Source: Streptomyces sp. RKAG293
GTDB taxonomy: Bacteria; Actinomycetota; Actinomycetes; Streptomycetales; Streptomycetaceae
Direction of reading: 5' to 3'
DNA length: 64,000 nt
Assembly: GCF_023701745.1 (NCBI RefSeq)
Contig: NZ_JAJOZB010000001.1
Location: 7,053,001 to 7,117,000 of the forward strand
In this document: positions 32,578 through 40,207 of the stretch, piece by piece
Position numbering within the stretch: the first letter of the stretch is position 1
How the letters are laid out: every line of letters begins with the position of its first letter
The notes under the pieces: model-generated
Seen by the model: the letters and a program-made list of their open reading frames with translations, nothing else
Database searches by the model: none
What the model was told of the DNA's origin: nothing
Program-made: the position numbers and the translations under genes

Positions 32578-33180
32578 TCAGCCGTCCAGGCGGGCGCGGA
32601 GCCGGCGCTTCGCGTCCGGCCATTCGTCCGCGAGGAGCGAGAAGAAGACGCTGTCACGCCAGGTGACACCGTCCGACCGCAGCCGGTGGCGGCGCCAGAC
32701 GCCCTCGCGCTGCGCGCCCAGCCGCAGGATCGCCTCCTGGGAGCGGGTGTTGAGCAGGTCGGTCTTCCACATGATGCGGCCCATGCCCAGGTCCTCGTAG
32801 GCGTAGGTCATCAGGAGCAGCTTCGTCTCGGTGTTGACCGGGCTGCGCCAGTAGGCGCGGCCGTACCAGGTCCAGCCGATCTCCAGCCGCTCGTCGACGG
32901 TGCTCACCTCGTGGAACGTCGTCCAGCCGACCGCCCGGCCGCTGCCGAGCTCGATCACGGCGTAGGCGACACCGCCCGCCTCCCGGCTCTGCGCGCAGAC
33001 CGTGATCGCGAGATCACGCAGCTCCTCCTCCGTGCGCGGCGGTTCCGCGGGCAGCCAGCGCCACACCTCCTCGTCACCACCTCCGGCGGCGAACAGATCC
33101 GGCACATGTTCCGGTCCGAGCGGTTCGAGCCGGACGAAGCGGCCGGTCAGGACGGTGGGTGAAGGCGACTTGGCAACCAT
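32578..33180 (-). CDS. GNAT acetyltransferase, RimJ/RimL-like
   Basis: A 200-residue GNAT enzyme. It begins LTGRFVRLEPLGPEHVPDLF. Motif A around VDERLEIGWTWYGRAYWRSPVN, then LLLMTYAYEDLGMGRIMWKTD and NTRSQEAILRLGAQREGVWRR, matches the RimJ/RimL group that acetylates protein N-termini, small amines or antibiotics. The ATG at 33180 fits the family better than the longer frame. The substrate is unknown. Confidence 0.9.
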   Translation of the reverse strand: MVAKSPSPTVLTGRFVRLEPLGPEHVPDLFAAGGGDEEVWRWLPAEPPRTEEELRDLAITVCAQSREAGGVAYAVIELGSGRAVGWTTFHEVSTVDERLEIGWTWYGRAYWRSPVNTETKLLLMTYAYEDLGMGRIMWKTDLLNTRSQEAILRLGAQREGVWRRHRLRSDGVTWRDSVFFSLLADEWPDAKRRLRARLDG

Positions 33181-33297
33181 GCACGCACCGTAACCACAGC
33201 GCCCTTGGTCCGGCCAGCCGGTTCTGGATCCTGGACGGCATGTTCCGGCCCTCGGTGGGGTACGCGGGAGGTTCAGTCGCCGAAAGGACCCGTAGCC

Positions 33298-33750
33298 ATG
33301 ACCGACATCCATTCCAATGGCGCCCTGCCCCCGGCGCAGCAAGCCCTCCACGAGATCGCCCAGGGCGGCGAGAACGTGATCGCACTGAGCACCCTCGCCC
33401 TCAGTGACGTGCTGCTTCCCGTTCCCGGCGGACCCGGCGACCCCGACCCCGACGCGCCGGAGCAGGACCCGGCGGCGCCGCAGGGGATCCAGCTGCCCGT
33501 GTACGAGCAGGAGGACGGGGTCAAGCTGGTGCCGGTGTTCACCTCCGAGGAGCGGATGGCGCAGGCCCTGCCGGGTACGCAGCGCTACCGGCTGGTGCCG
33601 CTGTCCGCCCTCAGCGGCAGCTGGCCGTCCGACGAGCTCACGCTCTCCATCGACACCGGCTCCCCGGACGCGCTGAGCATCGCCGGCCCCGGGGTGCGGG
33701 CACTGGCCGCCCTGTCGGGATCAGGGCCGGGCGCGGGCCCGGCCGCATGA
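33298..33750 (+). CDS. SseB-like domain protein
   Basis: A 150-residue soluble protein. Its core, LPVYEQEDGVKLVPVFTSEERMAQAL, followed by TLSIDTGSPDALSIAGPGVRAL, matches the SseB N-terminal-domain family widespread in actinobacteria. No catalytic residues are known. A Pro/Asp-rich insert (residues 44-60) lies in the first loop. AAAGGA precedes ATG 33298. Confidence 0.82.
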   Translation: MTDIHSNGALPPAQQALHEIAQGGENVIALSTLALSDVLLPVPGGPGDPDPDAPEQDPAAPQGIQLPVYEQEDGVKLVPVFTSEERMAQALPGTQRYRLVPLSALSGSWPSDELTLSIDTGSPDALSIAGPGVRALAALSGSGPGAGPAA

Positions 33751-33791
33751 TCCGGATGCGGCGGGCCGGGGTCGCGACGGCCCCGGCCCTG

Positions 33792-33851
33792 CCCGGTGTC
33801 CGGTCGCCCGGTGTCCCGTCACCCGGCATTCCGTCGCCCGGCATCCCGCCG
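33792..33851 (-). repeat. Four 15-bp tandem repeats
   Basis: Units at 33792, 33807, 33822 and 33837 begin CCCGGTGTCC or CCCGGCATCC. They lie between the SseB-like gene and the 3' end of the PAP2/kinase gene. Their function is unknown. Confidence 0.6.
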
Positions 33852-33853
33852 GC

Positions 33854-35341
33854 TCACGGCCGGTAGACCACCAGGGCGCTGGGCAGTTTGTCCAGCAGCA
33901 GTTCCGAGGGCGCGGGGACCACCTCGCCGTCGTAGGCGAGATGGCTTCCCGCGGCCAGACCGCGGATCCGCAGCCGGCGCAGCTTGGCGGCGGAGTACAC
34001 GGGGGAGCGGGTGAGGAAGCCGGTCACGGCGGCCCCGAGCAGCCGTGTGCGGGCGAACGGTCCGCCGTCCACGATGCGTACGTCCAGGATCCCGTCGTTC
34101 AGATCGCGGCGGCGCACCGGCGCGAGCCCGACGCTGGAGTACTCGCAGTTCCCGGCGAAGATCAGCCAGACCGACCGGCGGCGCCCGTTGATCTCGACGT
34201 CGACCGGCTCGGACGTGCGCAGCACGTGCACCGCCGCCAGCACGCTCGCCGGCCAGCTGCCGACCCGCCGCGACCAGCGCTCGCGGATGCGCACCAGCTC
34301 CGGGTACGAGCCGATGCTGAACGTGTTCACGAAGGGGACGGCCTCGGCGCCGCCCGGCGTGTCGTACGAGGTGTACGTCGCGAGGTCGACGGCCGCCGCG
34401 GTGCCCGCCACGACCGCCGCGGCGGCGTCCTCGACCGTTTCGATGCCGAGGTCGAGCGCGAAGTGGTTGCGGGTTCCGCCCGGGAAGACCACCAGCGGCA
34501 GGCCGTGCCGCAGGGCGATCGACGCAGCCAGGGTGACCGTTCCGTCGCCGCCGCACACCCCGAGCGAACCGTCGTGCTCGACCGCCTGCTGGGCGGCCTT
34601 CTCCAGCAGTTCCGCCAGGTCGTCGTCCTCCGAGCGCTCCGCGACCCCGGCCTCCGGCAGCGCGGCGCGGATCCGGTCGGCGGGCGGGTTGAGCAGCGCG
34701 GGCGGCCCCGACGCCTCGTTGACCACGACGAACAGCCCGCGCCCGGCCGGCAGCGAAGGGGCGTTCACGGCCGGGCCCACGTCGGCGGCCGGCCCGTTCG
34801 AGGTGGGGATCAGCGCCCGCACCACGAGGGCGGCCCCCATGCCGAACGCCGCACCGGCGACCACGTCGCTCGGGTAGTGCACCCCCGTGTAGACCCGGGA
34901 GAACGCCACCGAGGCGGCGATCGGTGCCACCACCGTGCCCCAGCGGCCCGACTCCATGAGGACCCCGGTCGCGAAGGCGGCGGCCGAGGCCGCGTGCCCG
35001 GAGGGGAAGGAGGTGGTGAAGGGCTGGTGCCGCAGACGGCGTATCACCGGGACGGATTCCAGTATCGGACGGGCCCGGCGGACGGCCCGCTTGCCCACGG
35101 TGTTCACCGTCGCGGAGGCCAGCGCCAGCGACCCCACCCCGCGCAGCGCCGCCCGCCGGCCGGGCTTTCCGCCGACCGCGGCGATCCCGGCGGCCACCCC
35201 GAACCACAGCAGCCCGTGGTTGGCGCTGCGGCTCAGCCGGGGCAGCACGGGCTCGGCGCCCGGCCAGCGACGGCTGGCGACCTGGTGGAACAGCTGGTGG
35301 TCCCACATCTTCAAGGACTGGGCCCTGGCGCGTTGCTTCAT
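33854..35341 (-). CDS. PAP2 phosphatase / diacylglycerol kinase fusion
   Basis: A 495-residue bifunctional membrane protein. The N-terminal PAP2 domain has KRAVRRARP, SFPSGHAAS and SRVYTGVHYPSDV, the three phosphatase motifs, within several helices (to about residue 180). The C-terminal lipid-kinase domain has GVCGGDGTVTLAA, LVVFPGGTRNHFA and VEINGRRRSVWLIFAGN. Such fusions would dephosphorylate and phosphorylate lipids, for example in lipid recycling. Start 35341 is used; ATG 35305 (MWDHQLFHQ) is an alternative. The substrate is not determined. Confidence 0.92.
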   Translation of the reverse strand: MKQRARAQSLKMWDHQLFHQVASRRWPGAEPVLPRLSRSANHGLLWFGVAAGIAAVGGKPGRRAALRGVGSLALASATVNTVGKRAVRRARPILESVPVIRRLRHQPFTTSFPSGHAASAAAFATGVLMESGRWGTVVAPIAASVAFSRVYTGVHYPSDVVAGAAFGMGAALVVRALIPTSNGPAADVGPAVNAPSLPAGRGLFVVVNEASGPPALLNPPADRIRAALPEAGVAERSEDDDLAELLEKAAQQAVEHDGSLGVCGGDGTVTLAASIALRHGLPLVVFPGGTRNHFALDLGIETVEDAAAAVVAGTAAAVDLATYTSYDTPGGAEAVPFVNTFSIGSYPELVRIRERWSRRVGSWPASVLAAVHVLRTSEPVDVEINGRRRSVWLIFAGNCEYSSVGLAPVRRRDLNDGILDVRIVDGGPFARTRLLGAAVTGFLTRSPVYSAAKLRRLRIRGLAAGSHLAYDGEVVPAPSELLLDKLPSALVVYRP

Positions 35342-35401
35342 GCGCTAGCGGCTACCCGGGCAGCGGCCATCGATACCAACCCGCTCCCCTAGGATGCCCG
35401 G

Positions 35402-36058
35402 GTGGCTGATGATCGAATAGACCTGGTGATCTTCGACTGCGACGGCGTCCTGGTGGACAGCGAGCGCCTCGCCGTCCGCGTCGACGCGTTGATGCTGGCC
35501 GAACTCGGCTGGCCGCTGACCGAGGCCGAGATCGTCGAGCGCTTCGTCGGCCGCTCGCACCGCGACCTGACCGCCGCGATCGAGCAGCAGCTCGGCCGGC
35601 CGCTCCCCGAGGGCTGGTACGACCGCTACCGGCCCTGGTACCGGTCGGTGTTCGAGGCCGAACTGACCGCCGTGGACGGCATCACCGAGGCGCTCGGCCT
35701 GATCACCCTCCCCACCTGCGTCGCGTCCAGCAACACCCACCCGGGACTGCGGCACTCGCTCGGGCTCACCGGCCTCCACTCCCGCTTCGAAGGCCGGATC
35801 TTCAGCGCGTCCGAGGTCGAGCACGGCAAGCCGGCCCCCGACCTCTTCCTGCACGCGGCCCGCGCAATGGGCGCGGACCCGGCCCACTGCGTCGTGGTCG
35901 AGGACAGCCGCTTCGGCGTCGAAGCGGCCCGCGCGGCGGGCATGCGCGCCTTCGGCTACTACGGCGGGCTCACGCCGCGGGCCTGGCTCGAAGGCCCGGG
36001 GACGGTCGTCTTCGACGAGATGCGCGACCTGCCGGAACTCCTGCTCGGCGGGTTCTGA
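35402..36058 (+). CDS. HAD-family hydrolase, beta-phosphoglucomutase-like
   Basis: A 218-residue HAD phosphatase with a helical cap. Motif I is VIFDCDGVLVDSERLA (residues 9-24), motif II is CVASSNTHPG, motif III Lys is in EVEHGKPAPDLFLHA, and motif IV is CVVVEDSRFGVEAARAAG. This subfamily acts on sugar phosphates. GTG 35402 is the only sensible start. The 3' side holds a duplicated 19-base unit and a hairpin. Confidence 0.92.
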   Translation: MADDRIDLVIFDCDGVLVDSERLAVRVDALMLAELGWPLTEAEIVERFVGRSHRDLTAAIEQQLGRPLPEGWYDRYRPWYRSVFEAELTAVDGITEALGLITLPTCVASSNTHPGLRHSLGLTGLHSRFEGRIFSASEVEHGKPAPDLFLHAARAMGADPAHCVVVEDSRFGVEAARAAGMRAFGYYGGLTPRAWLEGPGTVVFDEMRDLPELLLGGF

Positions 36059-36094
36059 GGGAGCCGCGCGTGACTCTGAGGGAGCCGCGCGTGA
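36055..36094 (+). repeat. Duplicated 19-bp unit
   Basis: CTGAGGGAGCCGCGCGTGA occurs at 36055-36073 and 36076-36094, starting in the stop region of the HAD gene. This looks like a tandem duplication that moved the downstream hairpin. Confidence 0.6.
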
Positions 36095-36147
36095 GCGGGC
36101 CCCGGGTCACACCCGAGCCGGACCCGGGTCTCTCCCGAGCCGCTCAC
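36091..36147 (+). terminator. Nested hairpin, probable terminator
   Basis: GTGAGCGG (36091-36098) pairs with CCGCTCAC (36140-36147) and, inside, CCCGGGTC (36101-36108) pairs with GACCCGGG (36121-36128). It lies 33 bases beyond the HAD stop. Confidence 0.6.
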
Positions 36148-36274
36148 GGTCGGATCGAGCGGAACCCGGCCCCGGCGCAAACGGGTGGGCGGTGCGGCGG
36201 GAGGGCATGGCACTCCTGTGGCGCGCGCGCCGACTGGGAAGGTGGCCGCAGCCACTGACCCACCGGAGGCACGG

Positions 36275-37450
36275 ATGCAGGGGACGACCCCGTACGACCT
36301 CAGGCCCGATCCGGGGCTGCCCGTCCCCGCGTACTGGACCGCGCACCTCGTGGGCGGCGGCGGGCCGGAACCGGCCGGCGGCAGCCCGGCGGTGCGGCAG
36401 GCGGCGGCCGGGTACTGGGGGCGCCGCGGGCTGTGGACCGATCCGGGGCGCATCGTGGCCGCGCCCGGCGCCGAGCCGCTGCTGCTCGCGATCCTCGCCG
36501 CCACCGGCGGCGGTCTGGTGCTCGCCCGGCCCTCCGCCGCCTGGCAGGCGCCCGTCGCCCGGCTGCTCGGCCGCGAGGTGTTCGCCGTACCGACGCCGGC
36601 GGAGGGCGGCGGGGCACCTGACCCGTTCGCCCTGCTGGAGACCGTCCGCCGGGCGCGGACGGAGGGCGCGGACCCGCGGGTGCTCCTGCTGTCGCCGGCG
36701 GACGACCCGACCGGCACCGTCACCTCGCCCGAGCTGCTGCACGAGAGCTGTGAGGCGGCCGCCGAGGCGGGGCTGATCGTGGTGTCCGACGAGACGTACA
36801 GCGACACCCGACACGACCCCGGCACGGTGCTGCTCAGCCCCGCCGAGATGCTTCCCGAGCGGACCATCGTCCTCACCGACCTCGGCGGATCCCTCGCGCC
36901 CACCTGCTGTCCGGTCGCGCTGGCCAGGTTCCCGGACTCCGACGAGGGCACCGGACTGCGGGAGCGGGTGGCGCGGGGCTGCGCCGAGATGCGGGCCGTC
37001 CTGCTGGCGCCGGTCGCCTCGGCGGCGTCGTACGCCCTGACCGAACCGGACGACGTACGCGCCCACACCGCCGCCGCGAACCGGCTGCACGCCGCCGTCG
37101 GGGCCGGCGCGTACCGTGCCGTCACCGGCGCCGGCGCGCTGTGCCGCCCGCCCCAGGCCGGCTTCCAGCTCTACGCCGAACTGACCTCCCACGACACCCA
37201 CGACCTTCCCGACGCGCCCGCCCTCGAACGCCACCTCTCCCTGCGGCTCGGCCGGAGGGTCCTCGGCGGCCACCGGTTCGGCGACGACCCGGCCGCGCTC
37301 CGGGTCAGGATCGACACCGGTCCGCTGCACGGCGGCACCGACCAGGAACGGCGTGCCGCACTCGACGCGATCGATCCGCTGGAAGTCCCACACGTCTCCC
37401 AAGCGTTGACAGAACTCGAGGTGGCCTTCACCGAACTGACGGCCGGCTGA
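36275..37450 (+). CDS. Aminotransferase-fold protein lacking the PLP lysine
   Basis: A 391-residue class I/II aminotransferase homologue. Core landmarks are present: APGAEPLLLAIL for the cofactor-phosphate loop, SPADDPTGTVTSPELL where NPTG is expected, VVSDETYSD for the pyridine-binding Asp, and SPAEMLPERTIVLTDL. The usual L-S-K-S that carries the Schiff-base Lys reads L-G-G-S (residues 203-206), and the downstream Arg block reads CCPVALARFP. It therefore cannot form the normal internal aldimine. GGAGG precedes ATG 36275. It may be a pseudoenzyme or have a changed role. It is followed by a metallo-hydrolase gene. Confidence 0.85.
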   Translation: MQGTTPYDLRPDPGLPVPAYWTAHLVGGGGPEPAGGSPAVRQAAAGYWGRRGLWTDPGRIVAAPGAEPLLLAILAATGGGLVLARPSAAWQAPVARLLGREVFAVPTPAEGGGAPDPFALLETVRRARTEGADPRVLLLSPADDPTGTVTSPELLHESCEAAAEAGLIVVSDETYSDTRHDPGTVLLSPAEMLPERTIVLTDLGGSLAPTCCPVALARFPDSDEGTGLRERVARGCAEMRAVLLAPVASAASYALTEPDDVRAHTAAANRLHAAVGAGAYRAVTGAGALCRPPQAGFQLYAELTSHDTHDLPDAPALERHLSLRLGRRVLGGHRFGDDPAALRVRIDTGPLHGGTDQERRAALDAIDPLEVPHVSQALTELEVAFTELTAG

Positions 37451-37523
37451 ACTACGGTCGGTGACCGGGGGCGCGTCCCACCGCGCCCGTCCGAGCCCGC
37501 GCCGCCAACGGATGGGAGACTCG

Positions 37524-38519
37524 ATGACCGATCAGACCGAGCGCGCCCTCGCCGAGCCACGTCCGCCCGGTGAACGCCGCGTATGGCCGAGATCCTTCGC
37601 GGACCGGCTCACCGCCCCGCTCCCCGGGTTCCGCGAGATGGCCAGAACCCTGCGCGAGGGCGGCCTGCGCCCCACCGCCGAATCCCTCGCCACCGTTCCC
37701 GGGCTGCCCGTGGAACCCGGCCCGCTGCCGGACGTCGACTCCGACACCGTTGCCGTCACCTGGGCCGGGCACGCCAGTTGGGTGCTGCGGATCGGCGGGC
37801 TCACCGTCCTCACCGACCCCGTCTGGTCGGAGAAGATCCTCGGCACCCCGGCCCGCGTCACCCCGGTGGGTGTCGCCTGGGAGGAACTGCCGCACATCGA
37901 CGCGGTCGTCATCAGCCACAACCACTACGACCACCTCGACGCGCCCACCCTCAGACGGCTGCCGCGCGACACCCCGCTCTTCGTCCCCGCCGGACTCGCC
38001 CGCTGGTGCCGCCGCCGCGGCTTCACCCACGTCACGGAACTCGACTGGTGGGAGGCGGCGGAACTGCGCGGTGTGCGCCTCGACTTCGTGCCCGCGCACC
38101 ACTGGAGCAAGCGGACCCTCACCGACACCTGCCGTTCGCTGTGGGGCGGCTGGGTGCTGTCCGACCGGAACGGGCAGCGCGTGTACTTCGCCGGTGACAC
38201 CGGCTACGGCCACTGGTTCACCGAGATCGGCCGCGCCCATCCGGGCATCGACCTGGCGCTGCTGCCGATCGGCGCGTACGACCCCCGGGCGATGCTCAGC
38301 CCCGTCCACACCGACCCGGAGGAGGCCGTCCAGGCCTGCCTCGACCTGGGCGCCGCCGCCATGGCCCCCATGCACTGGGCCACGTTCCTGCTCTCGGCCG
38401 AGCCGCCGCTCGAACCGCTGGCGCGGGTGCGGGCGGCCTGGGCCGCCACCGGACGTCCCCGCGAGGGGCTCTGGGACCTGCCGGTCGGGGCCTCACGGGT
38501 ACTGAGCCGCGAGCCGTAG
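37524..38519 (+). CDS. MBL-fold metallo-hydrolase, NAPE-PLD/UlaG-like
   Basis: A 331-residue beta-lactamase-fold hydrolase. TWAGHASWVLRIGGLTVLTDP starts the fold. The metal ligands are in VVISHNHYDHLDAPT (HxHxDH), in the later VPAHHWSKRT, in FAGDTGYGH (Asp), and in MAPMHWATF. This is the phospholipase D-like group that acts on N-acyl phosphatidylethanolamine in eukaryotes. GGGAG precedes ATG 37524; ATG 37512 is four codons upstream. Spacing to the aminotransferase-like gene is 73 bases. Confidence 0.9.
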   Translation: MTDQTERALAEPRPPGERRVWPRSFADRLTAPLPGFREMARTLREGGLRPTAESLATVPGLPVEPGPLPDVDSDTVAVTWAGHASWVLRIGGLTVLTDPVWSEKILGTPARVTPVGVAWEELPHIDAVVISHNHYDHLDAPTLRRLPRDTPLFVPAGLARWCRRRGFTHVTELDWWEAAELRGVRLDFVPAHHWSKRTLTDTCRSLWGGWVLSDRNGQRVYFAGDTGYGHWFTEIGRAHPGIDLALLPIGAYDPRAMLSPVHTDPEEAVQACLDLGAAAMAPMHWATFLLSAEPPLEPLARVRAAWAATGRPREGLWDLPVGASRVLSREP

Positions 38520-38543
38520 CCGACTGCCGCTATTCGCTATTCG

Positions 38544-39182
38544 CTATTCGCCGGGCGGGCCGGCCTTCCGCCCCGCCCGGCGCCACACCTGCGGCACGAG
38601 CGCGACGAGGAAGGCGATGCCCACCGCGAGCGCCACGCCCTGCCAGGGCTCGGGGAAGAGTGAACCGCCGACGATCCCGATCAGCTGGTACGCGGCGGCC
38701 CACGCCAGACAGGCCGCGATGTCCCCGCGCACGAAACGGCGCAGCGGCAGCTCGCCGAGCAGACAGGCCACCATCACCGGGATCCGGCCGGCCGGGATCA
38801 GCCGGGACAGCACCAGGACCGCCACACCGTGCTCGTCGAGCTGCCGCTGGGCCTTGGCCAGATGGTCCGGATCCGCCCGGCTCTGCAGACGATGCAGCCA
38901 GCGCGAGCCGTTCCTGGAGCGGATCCCGCGCTGCCCGAGCCAGTACAGACCGACGTCGCCGAGGAACGCGGCGAGCGCCGCCACCCCGAAGACCAGCGCG
39001 AGCGCGAACGGCGACGTCTGGTGGAAGGCGACCACGGCCGCGCCGCTGACCAGCGCCCCGGTCGGGATCACCGGCACCAGCGAGCCGAGCACCACCAGCA
39101 GGAAGAGCGTCGGATAGCCGACCGCCTGCTGGGTGGTCTGCGAGGTGGGGGACGACGCCGTCTCCGCGAGAAAGCGGATCAC
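38544..39182 (-). CDS. DedA-family membrane protein
   Basis: A 212-residue polytopic protein. The DedA/VTT core reads FLGDVGLYWLGQRGIRSRNG and VLVLSRLIPAGRIPVMVACLLGELPLRRF, with four to five hydrophobic helices. DedA proteins are needed for membrane-potential and lipid-carrier (undecaprenyl-phosphate) handling in other bacteria. Its start overlaps the stop of the metallo-hydrolase at 39179 (GTGA), so the two are translated together. A TATTCGC triplicate (38531-38551) lies just beyond its end. Confidence 0.9.
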   Translation of the reverse strand: MIRFLAETASSPTSQTTQQAVGYPTLFLLVVLGSLVPVIPTGALVSGAAVVAFHQTSPFALALVFGVAALAAFLGDVGLYWLGQRGIRSRNGSRWLHRLQSRADPDHLAKAQRQLDEHGVAVLVLSRLIPAGRIPVMVACLLGELPLRRFVRGDIAACLAWAAAYQLIGIVGGSLFPEPWQGVALAVGIAFLVALVPQVWRRAGRKAGPPGE

Positions 39183-39952
39183 CGTGCCGCCGCCAGCCGT
39201 ACGCTCTCGCCGTGGTCCAGCCGGTGCACGGCCACCTCCGGCGCGAGCAGCGCGGCCTGCCGGACGAACTCGGTGCCCGGGGAGTGGAATTCATGCGGCC
39301 GGACCGCGTCCATGCCCACCGGCCAGTACGTTCCGTAGTGGATCGGGACCGCCGCTCCGGGCGCGAGCCGGGCCAGGGCCTGCGCGGCCCGTCCGGCGTC
39401 CAGGTGCCCCGTGCCCAGGAACGGGCCCCAGCCGCCGACCGGCAGCAGCGCCGCGTCACAGGGCCCGACCTCGTCGGCCATCGCGTCGAACAGCCCGGTG
39501 TCCCCGGCGAAGTACGTCCGGGCCTCACCGTGCACGACGTACCCGAGCGCGGCGACGCGGTGCGGACCGTACGGCAGCCGCCGCCCGTCGTGTGCCGCGG
39601 GCACCGCGCGGATCGTCAGCGGGCCGACCCGTACCTCGTCGCCCGCCACCACCTCGACCAGGTCGAGTGCCCGCAGCCGCCGCAGCCCCGGCACGGCCTG
39701 CGGAGCGCCGCGCGGCACCAGTACCCGCGTGCCGGGCGCGAGCCGGGCCAGGGAGGCGGGATGCAGATGGTCGGCGTGCAGATGGGAGACGACGGCGACG
39801 TCCGCGACCGCCGCCTCCGGTGGTGGCACGGCCCCTCTCCGTCGCCGCAGATGCGCGAGCCGGCTCACGAACAGCGGATCCGTCAGCACCCGGACGCCCG
39901 AGTCCCGCACGGTCACCGTGGCATGCCCCCACCACGTGATCTCCACCGCCAC
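39179..39952 (-). CDS. MBL-fold metallo-hydrolase coupled to dedA
   Basis: A 257-residue beta-lactamase-fold hydrolase. ITWWGHATVTVRDSGVRVLTDP begins the fold. VVSHLHADHLHPASL carries the HxHxDH ligands, AVPAAHDGRRLPYG the next His, TYFAGDTGLFDAM the bridging Asp, and VPIHYGTYWP the last His. It resembles the UlaG/NAPE-PLD-like proteins and the protein at 37524. GTG 39952 is used; GTG 39946 is also possible. It overlaps the dedA start by four bases. Association with an envelope transporter suggests a lipid-related substrate, which is inference. Confidence 0.88.
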   Translation of the reverse strand: MAVEITWWGHATVTVRDSGVRVLTDPLFVSRLAHLRRRRGAVPPPEAAVADVAVVSHLHADHLHPASLARLAPGTRVLVPRGAPQAVPGLRRLRALDLVEVVAGDEVRVGPLTIRAVPAAHDGRRLPYGPHRVAALGYVVHGEARTYFAGDTGLFDAMADEVGPCDAALLPVGGWGPFLGTGHLDAGRAAQALARLAPGAAVPIHYGTYWPVGMDAVRPHEFHSPGTEFVRQAALLAPEVAVHRLDHGESVRLAAAR

Positions 39953-40207
39953 CGGAACCGTCCTTCCGCCGTGCCCTCGTCCGCCCCTGCCCGCTGTCCC
40001 CGACCCTATGCCGATCACCGGGCGGGCGCGGGGGCGCCTCCCGGGTGCCCGCCGGGGTGCCCTCCGAGGTGCCCGCCGGGTTGCCCGCCGGGGGTGGCCT
40101 GAGCGGCGGCCGGGGGGCGTTGTGGCAGGGTGGACGGCGTGGAGCAGTTTCCCGGAACCGGCGGTACCGGTGACCGGGCCGCGAACGGGACGTGAGGTGA
40201 GCTGGGC

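Noticed and set aside
38531..38551. TATTCGC triplicate as a regulatory array
   Set aside because: Three seven-base units beyond the dedA stop; likely slippage with no evidence of function.
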